A stretch of 64,000 nt of DNA. Origin: Bordetella parapertussis (GTDB lineage: Bacteria; Pseudomonadota; Gammaproteobacteria; Burkholderiales; SG8-41). Numbering within the stretch: position 1 is the first letter of the stretch; each line of letters begins with the position of its first letter. The stretch covers positions 20,227-84,226 of the forward strand of contig CAMDLH010000002.1 in assembly GCA_945901405.1 (NCBI GenBank). Reading direction: 5' to 3'. The translations under genes and the position numbers were made by a program. Positions 1-7,135 of this stretch are shown piece after piece. The notes under the pieces were generated by a model, which saw nothing but the letters and a program-made list of their open reading frames with translations, did no database searches and was not told the origin of the DNA.

Positions 1-517
1 TTTCGCGCGCCGCGGCGGCTCTCGCGTCGGCGGTCGCTTGCGCCTTCGCCGCATTCGCGGCATCCGCCTCGCGTTCCTTGCGGATCAGATCGAGGTCGCG
101 CCTTGCCGCCTCCTCGCGCTGCTTCGTTGCTTCCGCTTCCTTGGCGCGCCGCGCTTTCTCCGCCTTGTCGTCATCCACCTTCCTCGGCTCGGTCTTTACC
201 GGCTCCGGCTTTTTTTTCTCGACTTCTTTTTTCTTGAAGGCGATGTCGGGCTTTATCACCGGCTTGGGATCAACCTTGGGCGCGGGCTTGGGCGGCTCTG
301 GCACGGGCTGCGGCGGCGTGACCGGAGTAACTTTTGGCGGCGCGATCGGCGGCAGGCTCGACCACAAATCGGCCTGCGCCGGCGGCTCGTATTTTTTTTG
401 CCACGACACGCCGAATATCAGCAGCACGATGAACAACGCGTGCATCGCCAACGCCAGCGCGCCCGCGAGTGTCTTTTCGCCTTGCATCGAGCTGTTCATG
501 GTTGCCGCGCCGCTCAT
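1..517 (-). CDS. tolA: TolA, cell-envelope Tol-Pal protein (N-terminal part, runs off the left edge)
   Basis: TolA links the TolQR motor of the inner membrane to Pal and the outer membrane during constriction. The ORF track misses it because it runs off the window, but the minus strand reads [10 protein letters not shown], then one membrane segment at about residues 17-38 ([15 protein letters not shown]), a Pro/Lys-rich stretch (about 45-100) and a Lys/Glu/Ala-rich helical domain that continues past base 1. This is the usual TolA layout: anchor, then long coiled coil. The ATG at 517 overlaps the TolR stop (ATGA), so translation is probably coupled. A second ATG six codons in (499) is also possible. 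The C-terminal Pal-interacting domain lies outside the window. Confidence 0.88.
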   Translation of the reverse strand, partial: MSGAATMNSSMQGEKTLAGALALAMHALFIVLLIFGVSWQKKYEPPAQADLWSSLPPIAPPKVTPVTPPQPVPEPPKPAPKVDPKPVIKPDIAFKKKEVEKKKPEPVKTEPRKVDDDKAEKARRAKEAEATKQREEAARRDLDLIRKEREADAANAAKAQATADARAAAARE

Positions 518-936
518 TTACCGCGCGGCTTGGCGAGCAAGCCGACCTTCTTAACCTGATTCTGTTGCAGCATGTCGAAGACCTCAAGCACCGCTTCGTA
601 GCGCACGTCCTTGTCGGCGGCGATGACCACCGCCTGCTCGGGGTTCTGCGCCTGCTTTTCGCGGATCGCCTTCAGCAAATCGGCGCGCGACACCTTGATT
701 TCCTCGGCGCCTTTTTCGCGGTCGCGCAGCGTGAGCGAACGGTCGCTGCGTATCGACACTTCCATCGGCTGCATCGGCGGCGCCGAGGTGTTGCCCACCT
801 GCGGCAACTCGACCTGGCCAGGATTCACCAGCGGCGCCGTGATCATGAATATCACCAGCAGCACCAGCATCACGTCGATGTACGGCACGACGTTGATCTG
901 GTTCATCAGCTTGTGACCGTGGCGCTTATCTATCAT
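514..936 (-). CDS. tolR: TolR, Tol-Pal proton-channel subunit
   Basis: TolR (140 aa, normal length) forms the proton-conducting channel with TolQ and energises outer-membrane constriction at division. After a short cytoplasmic start comes one membrane helix (about residues 17-38) with the conserved channel aspartate in [14 protein letters not shown] (Asp21), then a periplasmic ExbD-type domain ending in a conserved VFDMLQ segment. It sits in tolQ-tolR-tolA order and overlaps tolA by ATGA. Unusually, it is separated from tolQ by about 110 bases of repeated sequence, whereas these genes are usually tightly packed, so it may have its own translation signal. Confidence 0.93.
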   Translation of the reverse strand: MIDKRHGHKLMNQINVVPYIDVMLVLLVIFMITAPLVNPGQVELPQVGNTSAPPMQPMEVSIRSDRSLTLRDREKGAEEIKVSRADLLKAIREKQAQNPEQAVVIAADKDVRYEAVLEVFDMLQQNQVKKVGLLAKPRGK

Positions 937-962
937 TTCTTAAGCCAATGCCGAGAGTTGAA

Positions 963-1030
963 TGTTGAGTGTTTAGTTTTTGTCGCCGTGCGAGATGTAA
1001 CTCAACACTAAACACTCAAAACTAAACACT
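963..1030. repeat. AC-rich inverted/direct repeat between tolQ and tolR
   Basis: The tolQ-tolR gap holds GAGTGTTTAGTTTT followed by two head-to-tail copies of its complement (CAACACTAAACACTC and AAAACTAAACACT). The arms can form a hairpin over a loop of about 20-35 bases. No T-run follows, so it does not look like a standard terminator. Short AACTCAACACTAAACACT-type repeats are known as dispersed intergenic elements in environmental proteobacteria, but that link is from memory. Confidence 0.6.
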
Positions 1031-1046
1031 GCCCTTAACACCGCCG

Positions 1047-1730
1047 TTATCTCACTTGCCGCTGCAAGATGTTCGAGAATTCCTCCATGAACGAATCAAA
1101 ACGCGTGGCGAGCCGGTTCACATCGCCCGCGAAGCGGTTGTAGGCCACCACCGCCGGTATCGCGGCGAAAAGCCCCATCGCGGTGGCCACCAGCGCCTCG
1201 GCGATGCCGGGTGCGACCGCCGCAAGCGTGGCTTGAGCGACGTTGGCCAGCCCGCGAAACGAATTCATGATGCCCCACACCGTGCCGAACAGCCCGACGT
1301 ATGGGCTGACCGAACCCACCGACGCGAGGAACGCCAGATGCGATTCGAGCTGATCCATCTCGCGCTGATAGGTTGCGCGCATGGCGCGGCGCGTGCCGTC
1401 CATCACCACTTGTACATCAAGGCCCGGCTGCTGGCGCAATTTCAGATACTCGCGAAAACCGGCCTCGAAAATGCGCTCCATGCTGCCCGCGCCGGCGCGT
1501 GCGTTCATCGCGCGCTGGTAGAGCTCGTTCATGTCCGCGCCCGCCCAGAACTGCTTCTCGAACTCCTCGGCGAGACTCATCGCCCGGCGCAAGGTGAAGT
1601 GCTTGAGAAATATGTAATACCACGACAGCAGCGACGCCAGCAGCAAAAGCGCCATCACCGCCTGCACCAGCACGCTTGCGCCGGACACCAGACTCCAGAT
1701 CGACATGTCATGACTGACCATCGGTTTCAC
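1047..1730 (-). CDS. tolQ: TolQ, Tol-Pal proton-channel subunit (MotA/TolQ/ExbB family)
   Basis: TolQ (227 aa) is the three-helix inner-membrane subunit of the Tol motor. Helix 1 lies at about residues 14-38. A cytoplasmic loop (40-130) follows, then the two signature segments: VSPYVGLFGTVWGIMNSF (about 140-157) and GIAEALVATAMGLFAAIPAVVAYN (about 172-198). These line the proton path in the ExbB/TolQ/MotA family. The start overlaps the ybgC stop by four bases (ATGA). A later ATG (M9, just before SIWSLV) is an alternative start and fits homologue length about as well. Confidence 0.93.
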   Translation of the reverse strand: MKPMVSHDMSIWSLVSGASVLVQAVMALLLLASLLSWYYIFLKHFTLRRAMSLAEEFEKQFWAGADMNELYQRAMNARAGAGSMERIFEAGFREYLKLRQQPGLDVQVVMDGTRRAMRATYQREMDQLESHLAFLASVGSVSPYVGLFGTVWGIMNSFRGLANVAQATLAAVAPGIAEALVATAMGLFAAIPAVVAYNRFAGDVNRLATRFDSFMEEFSNILQRQVR

Positions 1731-2152
1731 GTTTTTATCCTTATTTTTTCGAGCAGCGGCGGGGGCATTCTAATGGGCTTCATCGAGGACATATTCACGC
1801 AGGCCACCTTGACCTCGGCCGTTGCGAGCGCATCCGCCCCGCGCGTCACACGCTGCGTCACGACGATGAGACTCGCGCCCGCGTGCGCAAGTTCCACGGA
1901 TATGCCAAGTTCATCGTTGAACAGCGCCGGTTTGAGGTATTCGATGGCGAGCGAGCGCACCACGAACACGCTTTGATGTTGCGCCGCAAGATCGGTTTGC
2001 TCGAACCCCAGCGCGCGCAGCCACTCAGTGCGGGCGCGCTCCAGGTAGCGCAGATAGTTGGCGTAGTAGACGACGCCAGCGGAATCGGTGTCTTCATAGT
2101 AGACGCGAACGAACCACAAAAAAGGTTGCGTCTGGGCATGTTGCAAAGCCAT
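1727..2152 (-). CDS. ybgC: YbgC-type acyl-CoA thioesterase (HotDog fold)
   Basis: The 141-aa protein has the 4-hydroxybenzoyl-CoA thioesterase signature YYEDTDSAGVVYYANYLRYLER near residues 18-40, with the catalytic aspartate in the EDTD tetrapeptide. YbgC hydrolyses short acyl-CoA or acyl-ACP thioesters at the membrane and is the usual first gene of the tol-pal operon, which is its position here: it overlaps tolQ and follows ruvB after 143 bases. Its exact role in the Tol system is not settled. Length and context fit well. Confidence 0.9.
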   Translation of the reverse strand: MALQHAQTQPFLWFVRVYYEDTDSAGVVYYANYLRYLERARTEWLRALGFEQTDLAAQHQSVFVVRSLAIEYLKPALFNDELGISVELAHAGASLIVVTQRVTRGADALATAEVKVACVNMSSMKPIRMPPPLLEKIRIKT

Positions 2153-2295
2153 CGACCGTGCGTGCTTTCCGTAAATCTCCGCTGCAATGCGGTATGGGAA
2201 GTGATGTTATCACTTTGCGCCACGATGTACTACCCAGTGCAATCCCCTGTCTTGTGATTTGTCAGCCTGTAAACGGCGCAACCGGCACGATGGGG

Positions 2296-3348
2296 TTAAG
2301 CCGGGCCGCTGGAATCCCACAAGTCAGGCGTCGCCGCACCTTTGGGTTGCGCGAGGCCAAAATGACGGAACGCGCTGGCGGTGGCCATGCGCCCGCGCGG
2401 CGTGCGTTGCAGGTAGCCCTGCTGAATAAGATAGGGTTCGAGCACATCTTCGATGGTGTCGCGTTCCTCGCCGATGGCCGCCGCGAGATTATCCACTCCG
2501 ACCGGACCGCCGTCGAAACGTTCAATCACCGCCAGCAGCAGCTTGCGGTCCATCACGTCAAGGCCGAGCGAATCCACATCGAGCATCTTCAGCGCCAGGT
2601 CGGCGACAGCGCGCGTGATGTTGCCGTCGGCGCGCACCTCGGCGTAATCGCGCACGCGGCGCAACAGGCGGTTTGAGATACGCGGCGTGCCGCGCGAACG
2701 GCTCGCCACCTCGCGCGCGCCTTCCGGGTCTATCGGCACTTCAAGCAGCTTGGCCGAGCGCGTGACGATGCGCGTCAATTCCTCGACGCTATAGAACTCC
2801 AACCGCGCGACGATGCCGAAGCGGTCACGCAGCGGATTGGTGAGCATGCCCGCGCGGGTGGTCGCGCCCACCAGCGTGAACGGCGGCAGATCGAGCTTGA
2901 CCGAGCGCGCAGCCGGGCCTTCGCCAATCATGATGTCGATCTGAAAATCCTCCAGCGCCGGATACAGAATCTCCTCCACCACCGGCGACAGGCGATGTAT
3001 CTCGTCGATGAACAACACATCGTTCGGCTCAAGATTGGTGAGTATCGCCGCGAGGTCCCCCGCGCGCTCCAGCACCGGGCCAGAGGTATGGCGCAGATTC
3101 ACCCCCATCTCGCGCGCGATGATGTGCGCAAGCGTGGTCTTGCCCAGTCCCGGCGGCCCGAACAGCAACACGTGGTCCAGCGACTCTTTGCGTTTGCGCG
3201 CGGCCTCAATAAAGATCGACAACTGGCCGCGAATTTTTTCCTGGCCTATATATTCATCAAGCTGCTTTGGACGCAGCGCACGCTCGAACGCTTCCTCCTG
3301 TGGAGAGACGGGTGCGGCGGAAATCAGGCGATCGGTTTCTACGGTCAT
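2296..3348 (-). CDS. ruvB: RuvB, Holliday-junction branch-migration ATPase
   Basis: RuvB (350 aa, full length) is the hexameric AAA+ motor that drives RuvA-bound Holliday junctions. Visible motifs in order: N-terminal [13 protein letters not shown], Walker [13 protein letters not shown] (about residue 64), Walker B DEIHRL (about 115), sensor GATTRAG (about 160), arginine-finger region with DRFGI, and the C-terminal winged helix ending in TPRGRMAT. It lies upstream of ybgC-tol in the same orientation. ruvA and ruvC are not adjacent. The start codon is ATG at 3348. The 234 bases before it contain only a weak CTCTTT/AAAGAG hairpin near 3530. Confidence 0.95.
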   Translation of the reverse strand: MTVETDRLISAAPVSPQEEAFERALRPKQLDEYIGQEKIRGQLSIFIEAARKRKESLDHVLLFGPPGLGKTTLAHIIAREMGVNLRHTSGPVLERAGDLAAILTNLEPNDVLFIDEIHRLSPVVEEILYPALEDFQIDIMIGEGPAARSVKLDLPPFTLVGATTRAGMLTNPLRDRFGIVARLEFYSVEELTRIVTRSAKLLEVPIDPEGAREVASRSRGTPRISNRLLRRVRDYAEVRADGNITRAVADLALKMLDVDSLGLDVMDRKLLLAVIERFDGGPVGVDNLAAAIGEERDTIEDVLEPYLIQQGYLQRTPRGRMATASAFRHFGLAQPKGAATPDLWDSSGPA

Positions 3349-3582
3349 GGGGTTAATGATACTTCACGCCGTGCGCACGCGTTTCGCCGATGCACGCAAC
3401 GTACGGATTCCCCGTGTTCGATTCAAATTAGTTGTTGGCTCATCCGGCATTCGTGAAAATCGAGAGCTACCTTGTCATTCCAGCAGATGTCAAAACCCGG
3501 TTCGTCCACCCTTGCGGCTCCTCTTTAAAAAGAGAGGGCTGTGCAATAGGCAAAAGGCAAGACCAGGAACCTTCCCCGCCGG

Positions 3583-4017
3583 TCAGTCAAGCAAAGGATT
3601 GCGAACCTTGATGCCGCCGAAACGGCTGAAATCACGGTCGGCTGACCATAGTTCGGCAACGCCGTGTTGCATGCACAACGCGGCTATCCGTGCATCGTGA
3701 ACCATCGGGCCGGCGGCACGTCCGGCGGCCAGCATTTCGCGCAGCGTTGTCCAATGCAAGTCGGATTCGCTCAGCAGCACAACACCCGGCGACTCCAGCC
3801 ACGCATCGATCTGATCGAGCGCCTTTTCACCTGGCGTGGGCGGCACGTAAATGCGCGGATGCGTAACAATCGCGAAAAATTCATGAACACATGGCCAGGG
3901 AATCGCCCATGGCGCGCGCGCTTCGGCCAGCGCGCTGACCTTGGCGTTCGCGGCGGCGTGCCATTCGGAATCCGCGCGATGCGCGTAGACCAGGATATTG
4001 GTATCGACAGCGATCAA
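3583..4017 (-). CDS. vapC: PIN-domain toxin, VapC family
   Basis: This 144-aa PIN-domain protein is the likely RNase toxin of a type II toxin-antitoxin pair. It starts MIAVDTNILVYAHR with the first PIN aspartate (Asp5), has a central glutamate in CVHEFFAIVTH, an aspartate in MVHDARIAALC and a terminal acidic residue in WSADRDFSRF, so the metal-binding quartet appears complete. It overlaps the upstream antitoxin gene by four bases (ATGA), the usual VapBC arrangement. Its RNA target cannot be read from sequence. Confidence 0.85.
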   Translation of the reverse strand: MIAVDTNILVYAHRADSEWHAAANAKVSALAEARAPWAIPWPCVHEFFAIVTHPRIYVPPTPGEKALDQIDAWLESPGVVLLSESDLHWTTLREMLAAGRAAGPMVHDARIAALCMQHGVAELWSADRDFSRFGGIKVRNPLLD

Positions 4018-4262
4018 CCGCCGCGTCCTTCGTAGGCGGCGTCACGTATTCGCCCCCAGTCAGCGCCGCTAACGCCGGGCGCCAAACCTTCGCCCTTGAA
4101 GGTGGCGTCACGTAGCCGAAAGCCGCCACGCCGCGGTTTGTTTTGCGCGAGCACCTGGCGCAGGCCGGTTTCCACCAACGCGCGCACGGTCGTTCGTTCC
4201 CGCGCCGCGAGTTTCTTCGCTTCTTCAAGCAACGAATCCGCGATGTCTATCGTGGTCTTCAT
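4014..4262 (-). CDS. vapB: VapB-type antitoxin (ribbon-helix-helix)
   Basis: The 82-aa protein begins MKTTIDIADSLLEEAKKLAARE, a typical N-terminal ribbon-helix-helix DNA-binding segment, followed by a basic linker (NKPRRGGFRLRDATF) and an acidic tail expected to wrap the toxin. It lies directly upstream of the PIN toxin and overlaps it by ATGA. It should neutralise the toxin and repress the pair. A 7-bp inverted repeat sits over the presumed promoter just upstream. Confidence 0.82.
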   Translation of the reverse strand: MKTTIDIADSLLEEAKKLAARERTTVRALVETGLRQVLAQNKPRRGGFRLRDATFKGEGLAPGVSGADWGRIRDAAYEGRGG

Positions 4263-4274
4263 ATGGTAGTAAAT

Positions 4275-4305
4275 ATTATAAAATATGCATACCCATATTT
4301 AACCA
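4275..4305 (-). promoter_or_regulatory. Promoter and operator of the VapBC pair
   Basis: On the minus strand a TATAAT box (plus 4275-4280) lies 13 bases before the antitoxin ATG, with a weak -35-like TGGTTA at 4300-4305 (19-base spacer). Between them is a perfect inverted repeat AAATATG-N6-CATATTT (4281-4287/4294-4300), a plausible site for autorepression by the ribbon-helix-helix antitoxin. The start lacks a clear Shine-Dalgarno. Confidence 0.45.
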
Positions 4306-4363
4306 CACTGAGTGCGACCAGCGCAAACCGTAGCCTCATGCATTCAGAGGAAAAATTATAAAT

Positions 4364-4390
4364 ATCTGTTTTTATTACATTTTTTCTATA
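4364..4390 (+). repeat. AT-rich dispersed motif, weak copy 1
   Basis: CTGTTTTTATTACATTTTTT matches the motif TTGTTTTTAWWSRHWWTTTT (see findings) with about three mismatches. It overlaps the stop codon of the minus-strand MFS gene. Confidence 0.35.
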
Positions 4391-5589
4391 GTTTGCATTG
4401 CCACTCCAGCATGCGCCCGTCCGCCGCGCCGCAGCCACATCAGCCACCCGGTCGCCGCCAGCGCCAGCAGCAAAAACGGGATCGTGCCGTAGTTCACGGC
4501 ATTCCAGCCGCTCACTTGCAGTAGCATGCCGGAGGACATCGACGAGATCGCCATGGTGACGAAGATCATGAAGTCGTTTGCCGCCTGTGACTTGGCGCGC
4601 TCCGCGGGCGTGTGACATTCGGTGAGCAGCGCCGAGCCGCCGACGTACATGAAATTCCAGCCAACGCCGAGCAGGAACAGCGCCCACCAGAAATTCATCA
4701 CGGCGTTGCCGGCCAGCGCGGCGAGCACCGCGACGAACAAGATCGCAATACCCGTGAGTATCACCGTCAACACGCCGAAACGCTGTATCAGAGAGCCGGC
4801 GAAGAATGACGGGCCGTACATGCCGAGCACGTGCCACTCAAGCACGAACGCGGCTTCGTTAAAGTGGTGGTTGTGCGCGTGCATCGCCAGTGGTGTCGAG
4901 GTCATGAACAGATTCATGATGCCGTATGACAGCGCGCCCGCCAGCGCCGCGACGATGAACACCGGCTGGCGCATGATCTCGCGCAGCGGCCTGCCGGATT
5001 CCTTGCGCTCTTCTTCCGTCAGATTCGGTATCTCAAGCTGGGTGAGCAGCAGCGCCGCGATCGCGCACACCACGATCAGCGACAGATACGACCCCAAAAA
5101 CATATAGTCAGTGAAAAAATCCTTGGTGCGCTTGGCCATCTCGGGCGCGAGAAACCCGCCCACGATGCCACCGGCAAGCGTGAGTGAAATCGCTTTTGCC
5201 TTGAAGCTCGCCTGCGCCACGTCGGCCGCGGCGAAACGGTAGTACTTGCCGAAGGCGGTGTAGCTCCCCATCAGCATCATGCCCGCACACAGTATCCAGA
5301 AGCTCGCCAGCCAGATCGCCAGCGCGCACACGCCCGCGCCCGCCATGCCGATGGCGGTGCCGGTCTGAAACCCGCCGCGCCGGCCGATCTTGTGCATCAA
5401 CAGCGAGGCGGGAATCGTCGATATCGCCGAGCCAAGCACATAACATGTGAGCGGCACCGTGGCCCACACTTTGTCGGTGGCGAGCGCGTAGCCCGCCAGC
5501 CCGGTGACAGCCACCAGCGTGACGCCGCCGGTTTGCAGCGTGGCCTGGCACGCCGAGAGTACGAGTACGTTGCGGTGTTGCTTTTCCAT
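4375..5589 (-). CDS. Major facilitator superfamily transporter
   Basis: A protein of about 404 aa with twelve hydrophobic segments in two six-helix halves. The loop between helices 2 and 3 carries MHKIGRRGGFQTG, the MFS motif-A region. A long cytoplasmic loop with LTEEERKESGRPLREI separates the halves, and the second half repeats the pattern (GSLIQRFGVLTV). The ORF starts at a TTG (5604), but the ATG at 5589 (MEKQHRN) is more natural. The substrate cannot be predicted. Its C-terminus overlaps an AT-rich motif that recurs elsewhere in the window. It points away from the Mo-hydroxylase operon that follows. Confidence 0.85.
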   Translation of the reverse strand: MEKQHRNVLVLSACQATLQTGGVTLVAVTGLAGYALATDKVWATVPLTCYVLGSAISTIPASLLMHKIGRRGGFQTGTAIGMAGAGVCALAIWLASFWILCAGMMLMGSYTAFGKYYRFAAADVAQASFKAKAISLTLAGGIVGGFLAPEMAKRTKDFFTDYMFLGSYLSLIVVCAIAALLLTQLEIPNLTEEERKESGRPLREIMRQPVFIVAALAGALSYGIMNLFMTSTPLAMHAHNHHFNEAAFVLEWHVLGMYGPSFFAGSLIQRFGVLTVILTGIAILFVAVLAALAGNAVMNFWWALFLLGVGWNFMYVGGSALLTECHTPAERAKSQAANDFMIFVTMAISSMSSGMLLQVSGWNAVNYGTIPFLLLALAATGWLMWLRRGGRAHAGVAMQTIEKM

Positions 5590-5774
5590 CTTTGATAATT
5601 CCAAACCGTAGTAAAAAATCAGTCCGCACTATACCGCAGGCGAAGACGGAACGCGCTTCGCCGGGGCAAAACAAGTCTGGATCGTGAACGGCGCCTGCGA
5701 GTACCGGTGCGCCGTTGCTATACAATAGTTTTCACCGCTGATCAATCCCTTGAAACATCCTTGAAACATCTGAA

Positions 5775-6647
5775 ATGAAACCCGCGCCATTTGCCTATCA
5801 CGATCCGCGCAGCAAGAGCGATGTGCTCGCCCTTCTTGCCGCAAACGAAAATTCACGCGTGCTCGCCGGCGGCCAGTCGCTGGTGCCGATGCTTAACTTT
5901 CGGCTCGCGGCCCCCGACCACCTCATCGATCTGAATCGCGTCGCGGATTTGCGCGGCATCACGCGCGCCGGTGACAAATTCGTGCTGGGCGCAATGACAC
6001 GCCAGAGCGAAATCGAAGCCTCGGATGAACTGCACGCGGCACTGCCGATCCTGCGCGAGGCGGTGTTGAATGTAGGCCACCGCCAAACGCGCAATCGCGG
6101 CACAATTGGCGGCTCGCTGTGTCACCTTGATCCGTCGGCGGAGTTGGTGACCGCGGCGGCGGCACTTGAAGCGACCTTGATCGCCGAGAGCGGCAAAGGC
6201 GCGCGCCGCATCGCCATTGCCGACTGGGGCCAGGGTTATCTCACCAACGCACTGGCCGACGGAGAAATACTCACTGCGGTGGAATTGCCTGTGTGGCCCG
6301 CTGGGCACGGCCATGCGTTTGTGGAATTTGCACGGCGGCATGGTGACTTTGCGATCGTCGCGGTGGCGGCACTACTCACGCTCGACGCCAACGGAAAGAT
6401 AGACCGCGTGGCGATTGCAATCGGCGGTTGCGCGGCAAATCCTTTGCGGCTCACTGAGGTGGAGGCCGCGCTCAAAGGCAACACGCCATCGGCGGAACTT
6501 TTCAAATCAACCGCGCGTCTGGCTTCAAAGATCGACGCGCTTTCCGATCCCTTCGTCAAGGCTGACTATCGAAAACACCTCGCGCGCGTGCTCACCGAGC
6601 GCGCGCTGGTTGCCGCCGCGCAACGCGCGCACGGAGCAAAATCATGA
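5775..6647 (+). CDS. Molybdenum hydroxylase FAD-binding subunit (CoxM/XdhB type)
   Basis: The medium subunit (290 aa) of a three-part xanthine-dehydrogenase-family hydroxylase carries electrons from the iron-sulfur subunit to FAD. FAD-binding motifs are AGGQSLVPMLNFR (about residues 31-43) and TIGGSLCHLDPSAEL (about 109-123), followed by the C-terminal CODH flavoprotein domain. It is first of three genes overlapping by ATGA (FAD, 2Fe-2S, Mo). A TACAAT box at 5721 and a direct repeat CCTTGAAACAT (5749-5769) lie upstream. There is no strong ribosome-binding site. The substrate is unknown. Confidence 0.9.
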   Translation: MKPAPFAYHDPRSKSDVLALLAANENSRVLAGGQSLVPMLNFRLAAPDHLIDLNRVADLRGITRAGDKFVLGAMTRQSEIEASDELHAALPILREAVLNVGHRQTRNRGTIGGSLCHLDPSAELVTAAAALEATLIAESGKGARRIAIADWGQGYLTNALADGEILTAVELPVWPAGHGHAFVEFARRHGDFAIVAVAALLTLDANGKIDRVAIAIGGCAANPLRLTEVEAALKGNTPSAELFKSTARLASKIDALSDPFVKADYRKHLARVLTERALVAAAQRAHGAKS

Positions 6648-7135
6648 GCACGACCCGCACCATCAAACTAACGGTCAACGGCATCACGTACGAGCGCACC
6701 GCCGAACCGCGCACGACACTCGCCGACTTTCTGCGCAATGAATTACGGCTCACCGGTACGCACATCGGCTGCGAGCACGGCGTATGCGGCGCATGCACGG
6801 TAATCGTCGACGGAAAATCGGCGCGCTCGTGCCTGATGTTCGCGGTGCAGGCTGATGGCACCGCCGTGCGCACCGTCGAATCCCTCGGCACCATGGTAAA
6901 ACTGAACCCGCTGCAACAGGCGTTCACCGATCACCACGCGTTGCAATGCGGCTTTTGCACGCCGGGCATTTTGATGACGCTGACCGAATACATGGAGCAA
7001 CGCAAACCCGGCTCGCCGCAACCCACCGACGCCGAGATACGTGATGTGTTGTCCGGCAACATCTGCCGCTGTACCGGCTATCAGTTCATTATTGATGCCG
7101 CACTCGCCGCCATCAACGCAGGGGCCGCGAAATGA
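6644..7135 (+). CDS. Molybdenum hydroxylase [2Fe-2S] subunit (CoxS/XdhC type)
   Basis: The small subunit (163 aa) has all eight cluster ligands: plant-ferredoxin-type C43, C48, C51 (CEHGVCGAC) and C63, then C102, C105 (CGFCTPG) and C141, C143 (CRCTGY). It passes electrons between the Mo centre and FAD. It overlaps both neighbours by ATGA, so the three subunits are probably made in fixed ratio. A Q-C-G-F-C-T-P-G segment is standard for active family members. Confidence 0.94.
   Translation: MSTTRTIKLTVNGITYERTAEPRTTLADFLRNELRLTGTHIGCEHGVCGACTVIVDGKSARSCLMFAVQADGTAVRTVESLGTMVKLNPLQQAFTDHHALQCGFCTPGILMTLTEYMEQRKPGSPQPTDAEIRDVLSGNICRCTGYQFIIDAALAAINAGAAK

Noticed and set aside
3520-3545. CTCTTT/AAAGAG hairpin as terminator upstream of ruvB
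   Set aside because: Only a 6-bp stem with a 2-base loop and no T-run on either strand.
5698-5726. Sigma-70 promoter for the Mo-hydroxylase operon
   Set aside because: The TACAAT box is acceptable but the hexamer 17 bases upstream does not resemble TTGACA.
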